A stretch of DNA of 64,000 bases from Agarivorans sp. Alg241-V36 (GCF_900537085.1 NZ_UNRE01000005.1:292542-356541), one strand, 5' to 3'. Positions 25,836 to 34,846 are shown, numbered from the stretch's first letter. Program-made: numbers and translations. The notes: a model not told the origin generated them from the letters alone.

Positions 25836-26876
25836 ATGGAACCGCTTAGCTTTGAGCAAAAGTATCAGGCAATGAGTCGCAAAGATGCTCAATATGAAGG
25901 CGTTTTTTACACTGCGGTAAAAACCACGGGCATTTTTTGTCGGTCCAGTTGTAGGGCGCGCAAGCCTAAAATTGAAAATGTGACCTTCTACGACAGCGTC
26001 CAACAAGCTTTGCAGCATGGCTATCGTGCTTGCAAGGTGTGTAAACCGATGCAGCCTTTAGATGAAGCACCTGTCGGAATTAAGCAGTTGCTGGATGATT
26101 TACAGCAAGATAATTTCACTCGCATAAAGGATGGAGACTTACGCCAACGTGGATTAGATCCTGCCCAAGTTCGTCGCTGGTTTAAAAAACATCATGGTAT
26201 TACTTTTCATGCCTACCAGCGGATGTTGCGAATAAACGCTGCCTTTAGCCAAATTCAGCAAGGCGAAAGTGTTAGCAATAGTGCTTTTGACAGCGGCTAT
26301 GAGTCATTAAGTGGTTTTAACGACAGCTATAAGAAGCTGTTTGGAGGCTCGCCCAGTGAACAAAATCAGGCGGTTATAAATATAGTCAGGTTCACTACAC
26401 CTATAGGCCCTATGTATGCCTGTGCTACCAAAAAAGGCCTGTGTTTATTGGAGTTCACCGATAGGCGCATGCTAGAAACTGAGTTTGTAGATCTTCGTAA
26501 GCGGCTTAAAGCCGTAATCTTGCCCGGAGAAAATTCCCATTTAAAACAAGTACAGCAAGAGATTGCAGAGTACTTTGCCGGAGTTCGTAAACAGTTTGAA
26601 GTGGCATTAGATACGCCAAGCACTGAGTTTAGGCAAAAAGTTTGGCAAGGTTTAACAGATATTCCTTACGCTGAAACTCGCAGCTACGGGGAGCAAGCAG
26701 ACTTCCTTAAAATACCTAATGCAGTGCGCGCTGTGGCATCGGCCAATGGCCAAAATAGGATAAGCATTATCATCCCTTGCCATCGAGTGATTGGCGCTAA
26801 TGGCCAACTTACCGGTTATGGTGGAGGTATTCACCGTAAAGATTGGCTACTCAAGCATGAGCAAGCTAATTGTTAA
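25836..26876 (+). CDS. ada: Ada-like bifunctional methylphosphotriester/O6-methylguanine-DNA methyltransferase and regulator
   Basis: 346 residues with the three Ada parts. Residues 10-75 are the zinc domain that takes methyl from phosphotriesters, with Cys35, Cys39, Cys66 and Cys69. Residues about 80-175 are an AraC-type helix-turn-helix (RWFKKHHGITFHAYQRMLRI). Residues 182-346 are the O6-methylguanine methyltransferase with IIIPCHRVIG, catalytic Cys315. On methylation such proteins activate the adaptive response to alkylating agents. It is monocistronic or leads into the small gene at 26910. A truncated second copy of its 5' end lies 1.66 kb upstream. Confidence 0.93.
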   Translation: MEPLSFEQKYQAMSRKDAQYEGVFYTAVKTTGIFCRSSCRARKPKIENVTFYDSVQQALQHGYRACKVCKPMQPLDEAPVGIKQLLDDLQQDNFTRIKDGDLRQRGLDPAQVRRWFKKHHGITFHAYQRMLRINAAFSQIQQGESVSNSAFDSGYESLSGFNDSYKKLFGGSPSEQNQAVINIVRFTTPIGPMYACATKKGLCLLEFTDRRMLETEFVDLRKRLKAVILPGENSHLKQVQQEIAEYFAGVRKQFEVALDTPSTEFRQKVWQGLTDIPYAETRSYGEQADFLKIPNAVRAVASANGQNRISIIIPCHRVIGANGQLTGYGGGIHRKDWLLKHEQANC

Positions 26877-26909
26877 ACTTAACTTACTTTTACAAAGGCT
26901 TGGATAGGT

Positions 26910-27242
26910 ATGCTGGTAGAGCAATCAAAATTAAAGCAGGCGCTATATAATTGGTTAGTTAGCCAAACTGGGGTAAACAGTGTGTTTTATCCTAATGACA
27001 AAGGCGGCTTTTATGGCTTTAGTTATAAGGACCGCGAGTTTGCCCACTTCCATCAAGCTGATGAGCTTGACTTAAAATTGGGTAAGAAAACCATTGCTCG
27101 CCTAGGTTTGCAGCACCCTAATAACTCGCTGGTTCATCCAAAGCGCAGTGCTGGTTCCGCTTGGATAGAACTTCCATTTCATCACGCGGCAGATCTAGAA
27201 ACGATAAAGGGCTTAGTGAAGCTGGCAATATCTCAGCTATAG
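26910..27242 (+). CDS. DUF5519-like ('luciferase domain') small protein
   Basis: 110 residues. The pattern FAHFHQADELDLKLG, then GLQHPNNSLVHPKRSAGSAWIELPF, resembles the DUF5519 or 'luciferase family protein' group, which has no established function in bacteria. It is cytoplasmic by appearance. It starts 33 bp after ada on the same strand, so co-transcription with the alkylation-repair gene is likely. I do not know a role for it in repair. Confidence 0.6.
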   Translation: MLVEQSKLKQALYNWLVSQTGVNSVFYPNDKGGFYGFSYKDREFAHFHQADELDLKLGKKTIARLGLQHPNNSLVHPKRSAGSAWIELPFHHAADLETIKGLVKLAISQL

Positions 27243-27383
27243 TTGCATAGCAAGACTAGCTTAGGTAAGGCACTACAAGCTCATAACTACAAGCTCATAA
27301 TATGCCGACATATTCGGCTTAGCTCATAGTATTTCTGCTAAATGGCAATATAATACTACTATTGCTGATTATAGGTTATTACC

Positions 27384-29249
27384 ATGCCGCAAACCCTGTT
27401 GCCAAATATTATAGAGTTCCTCTCGCAAATCTATCCATTTAATTTGTTACCGCCTAAATTGCAGCGGCAAATTGGTGAGTCGGTGCAAATTACTTATTTA
27501 GCGCGTGGTGAAAAAATCAATTTTGGCGGCGAGAAACAAGAGTGCTTTTTATACATTATTCGCACCGGGGTTATGGAGCAGCGTAAACCCGATGGCGTAT
27601 TACGCTCTAAGTTGGGTGAGGAAGACTTGTTTGGTTTTACTTTTTTAGAGCCGCTTAAAGATGCCTTAGATGGGTATAGCGCTACGGCGATAGAAAACAC
27701 CTTGTTATACATGGTGCCGCATAATCAACTCACTCAGTTACTAGAAGAACATCCGGAATACGCCGATAGCTTTGCCTCTAAAGCGCGAGTCCGCTTACAG
27801 TCTGCGCTTAATGTAGTGTGGTCTGACAATGAAAAAGGCCTGTTCTTTAAAAAGGTCTCGGAAGTGGCTAGCGGCATAGTAGCAGTGGTTAACGCCGATA
27901 TGTCTATTCAAGCAGTGGCAAAAGAAATGCGAGAGCAATGCCGTTCTTCAACTGCGGTGATAAAGAAAAACGGCGTGATCAGCGGTTTAATTACCGACCG
28001 AGATATGACCAAACGGGTGATAGCCGAGGGGTACGATATCACTCGTCCTATCAGTGAGGTGATGACTTCGCCAGCCATTACCACTAAACCCAATGACCTT
28101 ATCCTTACTGCTGCATCGCTAATGATGGAGCACAATATTCGCAGTTTACCGGTGGTAGAAAATAACCAAGTGCTTGGTTTACTTACTACCTCACACTTGG
28201 TGCAAAAGCATCGGGTGCAAGCTATTTTCCTTATCGAAAAGATTAAATACACCGAAAGCATAGAAGGCTTAGCCAAACTCACTCCCGAGAGGCAGGCGAT
28301 TTTTGAAGCCCTGGTGGAAGGTAAGGTAAGAGTTGAGGTGATTGGCCGAGTAATGGCAATGATTATGGATGCCTATAATCGTCGACTTATTCAAATGGCT
28401 GAGCAAAAACTGGGTAAACCACCTTGTACTTACACTTGGGTGGTGGCTGGCTCTCACGCCCGTAACGAAGTACACATGCTCTCTGATCAAGACAGCGCGA
28501 TAATATTGCCTGAAAATATCAGTAAAGCTGATCGCATGTATTTCACCCATTTAGCCATGTATGTATGCAATGCCATGGACAGTTGTGGCTACCCTTTGTG
28601 TAGCGGTAAATTTATGGCCGCTACACCTAAGTGGTGTCAGCCAATAAATGTATGGAAAGAATATTATCGTAAGTGGGTATCTAACCCAGAATACAGCATG
28701 CTACTTAATGCTACCGTGTTTATGGAAGTGCGTTGTATACACGGAGATGGCAGTTTATCAGAGCAATTGCAGCAGTACTTATACAGTCTGCTAAACGATA
28801 ATAAGACCTTCTTAAACTCACTAGTGACTGATTCTGTATCGGTTAATCCTCCGCTGGGTATTTTTAATAATTTAGTATTAGAAAAGGGTGGGGAACACAG
28901 TGAAATGCTAGATATTAAAAAGTACGCCTTATTGCTTATTGTTGATTTGGGCCGTATTTATGGCTTGGCAGTAAACAGCGATGATACCGGCACCGAGCAA
29001 CGCTTTAACCAAGCGGCCAAACAGAGCATCCTAAGTGAAGATGCGCTAAAAGATGTGCTAGGTGCTTATCGCTTTATTACCCAGCTACGTTTTCGCCATC
29101 AATTAAAAGCCTTAAAAGAAGGTCTACAGCCCGACAATTACATTGCACCTAAAAGCTTTGGTAATTTTGAGCGTGAACATCTAAAAGATGCCTTTAGAAT
29201 TATTGGTAACTTGCAAGATGCAGCAAAACTGCGTTTTAGCGAGAAGTAG
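27384..29249 (+). CDS. cNMP-binding/CBS-pair/DUF294 nucleotidyltransferase-like signalling protein
   Basis: 621 residues, of the same arrangement and length as other DUF294 proteins. Residues 15-140 are a cyclic-nucleotide-binding (Crp-like) fold. Residues 165-285 hold two CBS motifs (GLITDRDMTKRVI, then NIRSLPVVENNQVLGLLT). Residues 300-440 are the DUF294 nucleotidyltransferase-like domain with AGSHARNEVHMLSDQDSA (355-372), the G-S-x-x-R-x-E and D-x-D pattern of GlnD-type enzymes. The rest is the DUF294 C-terminal domain. It is a cytoplasmic sensor of nucleotides with a possible nucleotidyl-transfer activity. A DnaQ-like exonuclease follows after 7 bases and is surely co-transcribed. Confidence 0.88.
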   Translation: MPQTLLPNIIEFLSQIYPFNLLPPKLQRQIGESVQITYLARGEKINFGGEKQECFLYIIRTGVMEQRKPDGVLRSKLGEEDLFGFTFLEPLKDALDGYSATAIENTLLYMVPHNQLTQLLEEHPEYADSFASKARVRLQSALNVVWSDNEKGLFFKKVSEVASGIVAVVNADMSIQAVAKEMREQCRSSTAVIKKNGVISGLITDRDMTKRVIAEGYDITRPISEVMTSPAITTKPNDLILTAASLMMEHNIRSLPVVENNQVLGLLTTSHLVQKHRVQAIFLIEKIKYTESIEGLAKLTPERQAIFEALVEGKVRVEVIGRVMAMIMDAYNRRLIQMAEQKLGKPPCTYTWVVAGSHARNEVHMLSDQDSAIILPENISKADRMYFTHLAMYVCNAMDSCGYPLCSGKFMAATPKWCQPINVWKEYYRKWVSNPEYSMLLNATVFMEVRCIHGDGSLSEQLQQYLYSLLNDNKTFLNSLVTDSVSVNPPLGIFNNLVLEKGGEHSEMLDIKKYALLLIVDLGRIYGLAVNSDDTGTEQRFNQAAKQSILSEDALKDVLGAYRFITQLRFRHQLKALKEGLQPDNYIAPKSFGNFEREHLKDAFRIIGNLQDAAKLRFSEK

Positions 29250-29256
29250 ATAAAGC

Positions 29257-29958
29257 ATGTTAAAGCGTTTTAAGCCCTTAGCAAAACTGGCTAACCAGCG
29301 TAGCAAGGCATTAGCAAAAACAACCTTACCTAAAGACTTAGCTCTATTGCTAAGTGCTGAGCTACCAAAAGAAAATACCCTGATTAACGATCTAGAGTTT
29401 TTGGCCTTTGATATAGAAACCACCGGCCTAGACCCAAGCACCGATCAAATCTTAAGTATCGGCTTTGTCACGATGAAAAACCTGCGAATTAACATGCAGG
29501 GTGCCGAGCACTATTTTGTGAATAGTGGCACTAAGGTAAAAGCCGAAACCGCTGTAATTAATCAAATAGTGCCAGAAATGTTAGAGCAGGGGATTAGCCT
29601 AGATGCCGCAATGGATAAGCTATTTAACGCGATGCACAACAAAGCTTTATTAGTTCATGGGCGCTGCGTAGAGCAGCAATTTATAGAAGCCTACATAGCG
29701 CAGCGCTATCAAGACAGCAACTTTCCCATGTTATGGATTGATACCTTAAGCATTGAAAAGTCTCTGTTGGCGAATGTAAATAGACAAAAAACGGGAGACT
29801 ATCGATTAGCTTCTGTACGCAAACGCTATGGTCTACCCGATTACCCAGGGCACAATGCGCTAGTGGACGCTGTCGCAACCGCAGAGTTGTTACTTGCCCA
29901 AAGCAAACGTGTATATGCACAAACCCCCCAAGTGATTAGTGCTTTAGTTAAGAACTAA
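29257..29958 (+). CDS. 3'-5' exonuclease, DnaQ/PolC-like (DEDDh)
   Basis: 233 residues. The exonuclease motifs are FDIETTGLDP (Asp52, Glu54), LVHGRCVEQQFI and HNALVDAVATAELL (His199, Asp204). In Exo II the usual Asp is replaced by Glu139 or lies elsewhere. The first 40 residues are basic and helical. It resembles the exonucleases repeatedly found beside DUF294 proteins, where the substrate is unknown; it need not be a polymerase proofreading subunit. It begins 7 bases after the DUF294 gene. Confidence 0.85.
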   Translation: MLKRFKPLAKLANQRSKALAKTTLPKDLALLLSAELPKENTLINDLEFLAFDIETTGLDPSTDQILSIGFVTMKNLRINMQGAEHYFVNSGTKVKAETAVINQIVPEMLEQGISLDAAMDKLFNAMHNKALLVHGRCVEQQFIEAYIAQRYQDSNFPMLWIDTLSIEKSLLANVNRQKTGDYRLASVRKRYGLPDYPGHNALVDAVATAELLLAQSKRVYAQTPQVISALVKN

Positions 29959-30185
29959 AGAATTGCCTCTAGTTTGACGGTAAATGCCTGTCACTTCCCT
30001 AAAACGTAAGGAAACGACAATACACTTTGAACATTGTTCGACGCGTTTTTGGACATAAATGTTTCAGTGATTTTGCTAATTTAGCATTTAATGGATTATT
30101 TAGAGTATTGCAAAGCCTCTAACCTTGAGGCTAATTTAACCTTCCACTACAACTTAAAAACACCGTAAGAGAATAAGTTGAATAT

Positions 30186-31100
30186 CTAGAATTCAGCGGC
30201 AACGTTGCATTTTACGTCGATTAGTTCTGCTACCTGCGATAACAAATTTTGGCCTGTACTTTCATTGAAAGTCGCAATGTCTGGTTGCACTATTCCTGCT
30301 TCGCCCTTCATTTCCTTAAAACCCGTCGGGCCATAAAATTCACCTGATTTTCCAACTGTTGAAGCCATATACATGGGTTTTGCAGCTTGTGAAGGACTTG
30401 CTGCAAGTGTTTTTCCGAATATCCAAATAGCTGCTCGCTGCATTAAAGTAGGGTTACCTTTATGCTGAATACCTGTAATAGAAACACCAGGATGCGCAGC
30501 CAATATGCTAACTCCTAAGCCTTCATTTTCAAATTGACGTTTCATTGCATGACTGAGAGCAAGTGCTGCCCATTTACTGCGAGCGTATGCAACTACATTA
30601 CCTTTGTTTTCAAAACCTTCTTCCATTTGTAGATCATTGAGGCTTACTTGCGCTCCGTGATGCTCTGTAGAAGACATAGTGATAACCCGTGAGCCGATAG
30701 TTTCTTTCAGCAAGGGAAGTAAATGCATCGTTAACGCATAAGGTCCAACGAAATGAACCGCTAGGTTTAACTCTATGCCGTCAGCAGATTCACGACGCTC
30801 ATTATCAAAGAAATAAACTCCTGCATTATGAGCAAGTACATCGATACGAGAGTAAGTCCCCTTGATCACGTCTGAGAATGCTTCAATGGATGATAAGTCG
30901 CCCATATCAACTTTCAAAATGTCGATATTTGCTTGAGGGTGAGACTGAACCAATTCATCCTTAACTCGTTGTGCTGCTTTTTCATTCCGCACCGCCATAA
31001 CGACTCGAAATCCATCTTCAATCATCATACGAGTATAATTTTTACCTATCCCGCCATTAGCGCCTGTTACTATCGCAATTTTTTGTTCTGTCGTTTTCAT
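30186..31100 (-). CDS. SDR family oxidoreductase (retinol dehydrogenase-like)
   Basis: 304 residues from the ATG at 31100, which begins MKTTEQKIAIVTGANGGIG and has GGAGAG upstream; the frame upstream to 31172 adds an implausible extension. Motifs are TGANGGIG (12-19), LAHNAGVY, TMSSTEHHG with the catalytic Ser, and YARSK with Tyr and Lys. Length and motifs fit the retinol-dehydrogenase/WW-oxidoreductase-like group with NAD(P) as cofactor. The substrate is unknown. It is divergent from a LysR gene that begins 98 bp away, the classic pair of regulator and target. Confidence 0.85.
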   Translation of the reverse strand: MKTTEQKIAIVTGANGGIGKNYTRMMIEDGFRVVMAVRNEKAAQRVKDELVQSHPQANIDILKVDMGDLSSIEAFSDVIKGTYSRIDVLAHNAGVYFFDNERRESADGIELNLAVHFVGPYALTMHLLPLLKETIGSRVITMSSTEHHGAQVSLNDLQMEEGFENKGNVVAYARSKWAALALSHAMKRQFENEGLGVSILAAHPGVSITGIQHKGNPTLMQRAAIWIFGKTLAASPSQAAKPMYMASTVGKSGEFYGPTGFKEMKGEAGIVQPDIATFNESTGQNLLSQVAELIDVKCNVAAEF

Positions 31101-31198
31101 TAGTAAGCTCTCCAAATAAGTTAGCACCATTACAGCATTCCATTGTCGTGCTATAAATAGGTTAATTAGCATGGCATGTATTCCTAAAGGGAATTGGT

Positions 31199-32086
31199 AT
31201 GAACAAAATTGAATGCATAAAGCTCTACGTTCGTGTCGCGTATGTGGGCAGCTTTACAGCTGTCGCAGATGAGTTGAATGTTACACAAAGCTCTATTAGC
31301 AAAAAGATAGCTTGGTTGGAGCGAGATATAGGATTTGCGCTTTTTTACAGAAATAGCCGAAGGATTGAAGTGACTGCGCAAGGTAAAAGCTACCTTCAGT
31401 ACTGTGAGCGAATGCTAGAAGAAATGGAATTGACAGAAACCACATTAAAAGGTGAACTTAATGAAGTCGTTGGTGAGTTAAGTTTATCTGTTCCAAGTGC
31501 GATGGCTACGCATCTACTGGCAAAACCTATCAGCCTATTTATGAATCAAAACCCTAAAGTCGTTGTTAATGTATCGGTTAATGATCGAGTGATAAATCTA
31601 ATCGAAAGCGGTGTGGATATCGCGATTCGAGTATCTGAATTAGCTGACTCTGATTATAAAGCCCGTTTTTTGTTCTCAAATCAAGCGGTTGTTTTTGCAT
31701 CACCTGAATATCTGAATGAACACCCGTTGCCAACTACAGCAAAAGATCTAGAGCATCATCAATGCCTTACTTATTCTTTTGCTACACCTTCAAACCAATG
31801 GCTTATGGAACGAAAGGACTCAATGAAGGAAAAAGTTAAAGTAAAGGAAATATTCAAAAGTGACAGTCCTGAAATGTTGCTTTCAATGGCGCTGCTGGGG
31901 CACGGTGTAGGCATGCTTCCTAACTGGATGGTGAAACCTTATCTTGACAATAATCGGTTGGTAATGCTATTGGATGGTTACACCGCCACAAGCTTACCTA
32001 TGTATGCAGTGTATAAATCAGGAGAATATCAACCTTACCGAATACGCGCATTTATAGATTTTTTAGTCGATTATTTTAAGCCATAA
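31199..32086 (+). CDS. LysR family transcriptional regulator
   Basis: 295 residues. An N-terminal winged helix-turn-helix (residues 3-62, GSFTAVADELNVTQSSISKKIAWLE and RRIEVTAQG) is followed by a periplasmic-binding-protein-like effector domain (90-295). The group looks closest to the DsdC/CrgA-type LysR proteins with two-residue variations. It is divergent from the SDR at 30186, and the 98-bp gap probably contains its operator. It likely represses or activates that SDR in response to an unknown small molecule. Confidence 0.88.
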   Translation: MNKIECIKLYVRVAYVGSFTAVADELNVTQSSISKKIAWLERDIGFALFYRNSRRIEVTAQGKSYLQYCERMLEEMELTETTLKGELNEVVGELSLSVPSAMATHLLAKPISLFMNQNPKVVVNVSVNDRVINLIESGVDIAIRVSELADSDYKARFLFSNQAVVFASPEYLNEHPLPTTAKDLEHHQCLTYSFATPSNQWLMERKDSMKEKVKVKEIFKSDSPEMLLSMALLGHGVGMLPNWMVKPYLDNNRLVMLLDGYTATSLPMYAVYKSGEYQPYRIRAFIDFLVDYFKP

Positions 32087-32564
32087 TCCTTTAGTTGATT
32101 ACAATGTTCTAACCGATTAAAATTGTAGTGATAAACTAACATTGACCAGAAAGTAAGAGCCTTAAGCATAAAAAAGGAAGTTAAATCGCAGAGATTGAAT
32201 TCACATCCAATCCCACCCTAACTCACAACGGGGCAAAAAACGTTTCACACACTCGATAGCCAAGACTGTGCTTTTCAATCCCATCATCTTCGCCGAGTAG
32301 CGCAAATGAACAAGGGAGCAGAGTTGAAGTCTGTTTGAGCGTAGCGAGTTACTTCAACTCCCTTGTGAATGCGCAACGTAGGATCTAAGAAGATGCAGGG
32401 CGAGCTTTCTTTTTGCTTCGTTTTTCTTTGCTCGTCAAAGAAAAATGACGTCGCCGCAGGCGAAAGCCTTTACTCTATAGCTTACACATAAAGGGGCATA
32501 AACGTGTCGGCATGCCTGCCCATTTTTGGACACAAACGTTTTACGCGATCGATATCTTAGCAAC
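32087..32564. other. Intergenic region carrying repeat copy 1
   Basis: 478 bp without a gene. Most of it (32232-32498) is the left copy of a long direct repeat described separately. The rest shows nothing I can support. Confidence 0.6.
32232..32498. repeat. Long direct repeat, left copy (about 267 bp)
   Basis: It runs from GGCAAAAAACG to AAAGGGGCA and matches 34274-34539 in the same orientation at well over 90% by eye, differing by scattered substitutions and one base in an A-run. It contains an interrupted hairpin (AGTTGAAG with CTTCAACT, CAAGGG with CCCTTG). The two copies bracket the LysR-SDR module. Confidence 0.9.
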
Positions 32565-33458
32565 CTATGTGAGGTATTTGTCCTCTAACAGAGAAACAAC
32601 CCACTTTTGTAGCTGATCATCGCTATATCTTGGATGCCATGCGGCGATAACATCAAACGGCTCGGGTGACTCACTCATATCAATTTTCGTCACGCTTAAT
32701 CCTTCAATCGCTCTCGAAGGCAAAAAAGCAATAGAATCGGTTGTTTCAAGGTAAAGAGGTACCACGGAGAAACAAGGTGCTGACACAACAACATTACGCT
32801 CTAAACCAAACTGCTTGAACCACTCATCTATTGAACCTTTAAAGTTGGGCCTTGAAGGCGAGGCTATAATCGCTGGATAGGCTGCGATTTCTTCGAGTGA
32901 GGGACTTACTTTGGAAATCGTTGAATGATGGGATGTGATACACACATGATGTTCTTCAAACAATGTAATGATTGGATAAGACTCGGGTATATAGTCAGGG
33001 AATGCTATCGCTAAGTTCACTTTTCCACTTTCCATTAAGTCATTTAACTTGTCTAACTCAAAGTCTCTAACAATGATTTTTAAGTTTGGTGATTGAACTC
33101 TCAACATTGCAATTAGCGGTGGCAGAACGACTTGTTGTGCATAATCTGTAGCGGCTATTACATAGGTACCTTTTACCGTTGTTGGGTCAAACGTTTTCGG
33201 AGAGAGGAGAGCTTGAAAATCCCGAAGCAGTTTATCAATTTCTAGAGAGAGTTCTTCAGCCAAAGGTGTAGGTATAAAGCCATTGGTTTTTCTAAGGAAC
33301 AGTCGGTCTCCAAATACATCACGCAGCTTTTTGAGTTGCTCGCTTACTGCTTGCTGAGTTAAGCCGAGTTGGCTTGCTGCCTTTGATGCACTCTGCTCTC
33401 GAATTAATGCCTGAAAGACTCTGAGCTGTTTAATATCTAACCTATCGAGCTTGTTCAC
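32565..33458 (-). CDS. LysR family transcriptional regulator
   Basis: 297 residues from a GTG start that has an AAAGGG site upstream. The helix-turn-helix covers residues 8-65 (SASKAASQLGLTQQAVSEQLKKL), followed by an effector domain typical of the family. It is divergent from a small SDR gene at 33592 across a 133-bp gap, and is the likely regulator of it. The module lies inside the pair of long direct repeats, which suggests it was inserted or can be lost as a unit. Confidence 0.88.
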   Translation of the reverse strand: MNKLDRLDIKQLRVFQALIREQSASKAASQLGLTQQAVSEQLKKLRDVFGDRLFLRKTNGFIPTPLAEELSLEIDKLLRDFQALLSPKTFDPTTVKGTYVIAATDYAQQVVLPPLIAMLRVQSPNLKIIVRDFELDKLNDLMESGKVNLAIAFPDYIPESYPIITLFEEHHVCITSHHSTISKVSPSLEEIAAYPAIIASPSRPNFKGSIDEWFKQFGLERNVVVSAPCFSVVPLYLETTDSIAFLPSRAIEGLSVTKIDMSESPEPFDVIAAWHPRYSDDQLQKWVVSLLEDKYLT

Positions 33459-33591
33459 TTGAGTACCCTTTTGCTTAATGGTGTGTTACCAATTTTTATT
33501 GTATCACTTACAAATCATCGTTGTTTCTAATTGTTTTTGTCGGTCGCTAACATAGCGCCTGTCAAAACAAATCATAGAGACGGAGAAAGTC

Positions 33592-34197
33592 ATGAAAACA
33601 GTAATTCTAATTGGTGCTTTGGGCAAAATGGGACAAGCTGCTTTAACGGGTTTAGGTAGTCATAAGGTCATTACCGCTGGCCGCTCTGGCAGTGTTGACC
33701 ATATTGTTGATATTACCAATGAAAGCTCGATTCGAGCATTATTTGAAAAAGTCGGTCACTTTGATGCTGTGGTTAATACGGTTGGTTTTTGTGAGTATGC
33801 TACGTTTGCAGAAATGAGTGAATCACAATGGATGACGACGGTAATGAGCAAAATGATGGGACAAATCAACCTTGTTCGTATTGGCCAAGAGTACATCGCA
33901 GATAACGGTTCATTCACTTTAATTAGTGGCATCTTAAATGTAAAACCTATCCCTTATGCAATTGCGGATGCCACTACAAGTGGTGCAATCGACACCTTTG
34001 TTAAGTGTGTAGCGCACGAAATGCCAAGAGGAACGCGCATCAACGTTGTGAACCCAACTGTACTTGAAGAAGCATGGGAAGTTTATGGTGAAATGATGCC
34101 AGGCTTTGAGCCAGTACCAGGAAAATTAGTTGGCAAGGCGTTTGAGCGTTCCGTTGACGGCTTTATCAATGGACAAGTACTGTTCGTTGACGCTTAA
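33592..34197 (+). CDS. Short SDR-like protein without the usual Tyr-x-x-x-Lys
   Basis: 201 residues, clearly shorter than classical SDRs (about 250). It has a Rossmann start (VILIGALGKMGQAAL), a DAVVNTVGF segment in place of NNAG, and ISGILNVKPIPYAIADATT where the catalytic site should be. Here Tyr is followed four residues later by Asp, not Lys. This is typical of a known subgroup with similar ISGIL sequences, so it is probably intact and not decayed. A function in reduction is uncertain. It is likely controlled by the divergent LysR gene. Confidence 0.8.
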   Translation: MKTVILIGALGKMGQAALTGLGSHKVITAGRSGSVDHIVDITNESSIRALFEKVGHFDAVVNTVGFCEYATFAEMSESQWMTTVMSKMMGQINLVRIGQEYIADNGSFTLISGILNVKPIPYAIADATTSGAIDTFVKCVAHEMPRGTRINVVNPTVLEEAWEVYGEMMPGFEPVPGKLVGKAFERSVDGFINGQVLFVDA

Positions 34198-34209
34198 GGA
34201 TCTCTAATT

Positions 34210-34239
34210 AAAAAGCGCGCCTTTCACGGCGTGCTTTTT
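34210..34239 (+). terminator. Terminator after the short SDR gene
   Basis: AAAAAGC-CGCC on the left pairs with GGCG-GCTTTTT on the right, with one G-T opposed pair inside the stem. It lies 13 bases after the stop codon. Confidence 0.8.
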
Positions 34240-34273
34240 ACGTAAAGAAAGTACTTACGTTAACAAACTTTGA

Positions 34274-34539
34274 GGCAAAAACGTTTCACACACTCGATAG
34301 CCAAGACTGTGCTTTTCAATCCTATTATCTTCGCCGAGTAGCGCAAATGAACAAGGGAGCAGAGTTGAAGTCTGTTTGAACGTATGGAGTTACTTCAACT
34401 CCATTGTGAATGTGCAACGGAGGATCTAAGAAGATGCAGGGCGAGTTTTCTTTTTGCTTCGTTTTTCTTTGCTCGTCAAAGCTTAATGACGTCGCCGCAG
34501 GCGAAAGCCTTTACTCTATAGCGAACACATAAAGGGGCA
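34274..34539. repeat. Long direct repeat, right copy (about 266 bp)
   Basis: Same orientation as the copy at 32232-32498, with scattered substitutions (for example GAACGTATGGAG for GAGCGTAGCGAG). The hairpin inside is slightly eroded compared with the left copy, so the left copy may be the better preserved one. Confidence 0.9.
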
Positions 34540-34678
34540 ACAATGAGTTAAGTGACTAAGCATTTAAACTAAAAAAATGCTCAGACTATATTGTAATGTT
34601 TAACTTTTATTGTCCGTCGGAAACAGCGTTAGCAGGCAGCCGACTATTTAGTGATGCATAAAGATATTGCTTGCAGAT

Positions 34679-34710
34679 AAAAAGCTAAGCACTTAGTGCT
34701 TAGCTTTTTT
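34679..34710. terminator. Free-standing terminator hairpin
   Basis: AAAGCTAAGCAC and GTGCTTAGCTTT pair around a TTA loop, with A-runs and T-runs outside. There is no gene directly before it on the plus strand, so it may mark the end of a lost gene or of a small transcript. Confidence 0.7.
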
Positions 34711-34775
34711 GTTTATCTACCTGAAAGGGAAGGGCTTAAAGCCTGTTGATTTTGTTGGGGGCTAAAAGCAAAAAG

Positions 34776-34806
34776 GCAGTGTTTAGGCCAACACCCTAAA
34801 CACTGC
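34776..34806 (-). terminator. Terminator of the SSS symporter gene
   Basis: GCAGTGTTTAGG (34776-34787) and CCTAAACACTGC (34795-34806) form a perfect 12-bp stem. On the minus strand it is followed by CTTTTTGCTTTT. It lies 40 bases after the symporter stop. Confidence 0.85.
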
Positions 34807-34846
34807 AAAAGAAGGAATGGTCAGTTCCTTGTTGCTACAGGTCTAA

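Larger units (their letters stand above)
34198..34846. other. Intergenic region with three terminators and repeat copy 2
   Basis: 649 bp without a gene. It holds the SDR terminator (34210-34239), the right copy of the long repeat (34274-34539), a free-standing terminator (34679-34710) and the symporter terminator (34776-34806). The stretch 34540-34678 has no support for any feature. Confidence 0.6.
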
